Position numbers and translations under genes: made by a program | DNA from: Timema cristinae | Taxonomy: Eukaryota > Arthropoda > Insecta > Phasmatodea > Timematidae | NCBI GenBank assembly: GCA_039000515.1 | Contig: JBCFYV010011135.1 | Location: forward strand, 24,420,235 to 24,484,234 | Length of the DNA: 64,000 nucleotides | Reading direction: 5' to 3' | In this document: piece after piece, positions 63,859 through 64,000 of the stretch | Layout of the letters: each line of letters begins with the position of its first letter | How positions within the stretch are numbered: position 1 is the stretch's first letter | The notes under the pieces: generated by a model | Databases searched by the model: none | Seen by the model: only the letters and a program-made list of their open reading frames with translations | Told to the model about the DNA's origin: nothing

Positions 63859-64000
63859 ATTTAGGGGAAGCGTGAAAATTTAAGTGTTGTTGCAATTTTT
63901 ATAGCAAAACCATTTTTAGACCAAAATAAATCAAATATTTCTCCAGTACAGACATAAGAGTTTAATTTTATTTATGTTATAATGCTATCAACAGTTGTTG
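63859..64000. mobile_element. Foldback MITE, cut by the window end
   Basis: Left arm with AAATCAAATATTTCTCCAG, then CTATCAACAGTTGTTG at the last bases. The rest lies beyond the window. Confidence 0.75.

Overview
This window looks like non-coding, transposon-saturated chromosome from an animal nuclear genome. It is AT-rich, full of (TAA)n, (TA)n and homopolymer runs, and has no long conserved reading frame. The lineage is most likely an arthropod. Two decayed non-LTR retrotransposon C-termini carry peptide motifs I associate with arthropod LINEs (GHILRRNCLLHD, LAQDRD). That is inference; I cannot name a species. Nearly every long reading frame is an accident of tandem repeats.

The dominant content is SINEs. 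I see about 60 full, truncated or nested copies of three tRNA-headed families, here called A, B and C. Their heads and bodies differ, but all end in the same 3' module: the perfect palindrome ACCCGAACGGGT, then GTAGTAAGACGCGGTG and a (TAA)n tail. Several copies have clear target-site duplications. Some insertions consist of little more than the tail.

Other dispersed elements are a foldback MITE family (best copy 14173-14547), a roughly 500 bp terminal-inverted-repeat MITE with E-box and NRF1-like sites (4319, 33681, 53913), several hAT-like elements, a three-copy non-LTR-like element (1363, 6384, 61339) and decayed LINE C-termini. Two sibling hAT elements (43022 and 47669) have perfect 8-bp duplications and keep the last transposase exon.

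Tandem arrays are frequent: 89 bp at 11.4 kb, 84 bp at 27.0 kb, about 52 bp at 30.2 kb, 62 bp at 32.0 kb, 79 bp at 39.1 kb, 34 bp at 44.4-46.7 kb, 68 bp at 47.3 kb, 80 bp at 49.8-51.1 kb, 42 bp at 51.4 kb, about 45 bp at 53.2 kb and 64 bp at 57.8 kb. Three of them amplify pieces of LINE C-terminal coding sequence. One lies inside a SINE. One contains a SINE-tail insertion that was amplified with the array.

Host-gene evidence is thin. The best is a terminal-exon candidate on the minus strand (21308-21504). Weaker ones are an 81-nt internal exon candidate at 19694-19774 (minus), a GC-richer block at 28.58-29.25 kb, and small open frames at 62.67-63.23 and 63.60-63.78 kb. If real, they are pieces of genes whose large introns hold the repeats.

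Assembly quality needs attention. At 40.0-41.42 kb the sequence is a collinear but scrambled second version of 38.4-39.96 kb, which looks like a blended consensus. At 23.24-24.75 kb there is a near-perfect SINE palindrome that could be genuine or a long-read foldback artefact.
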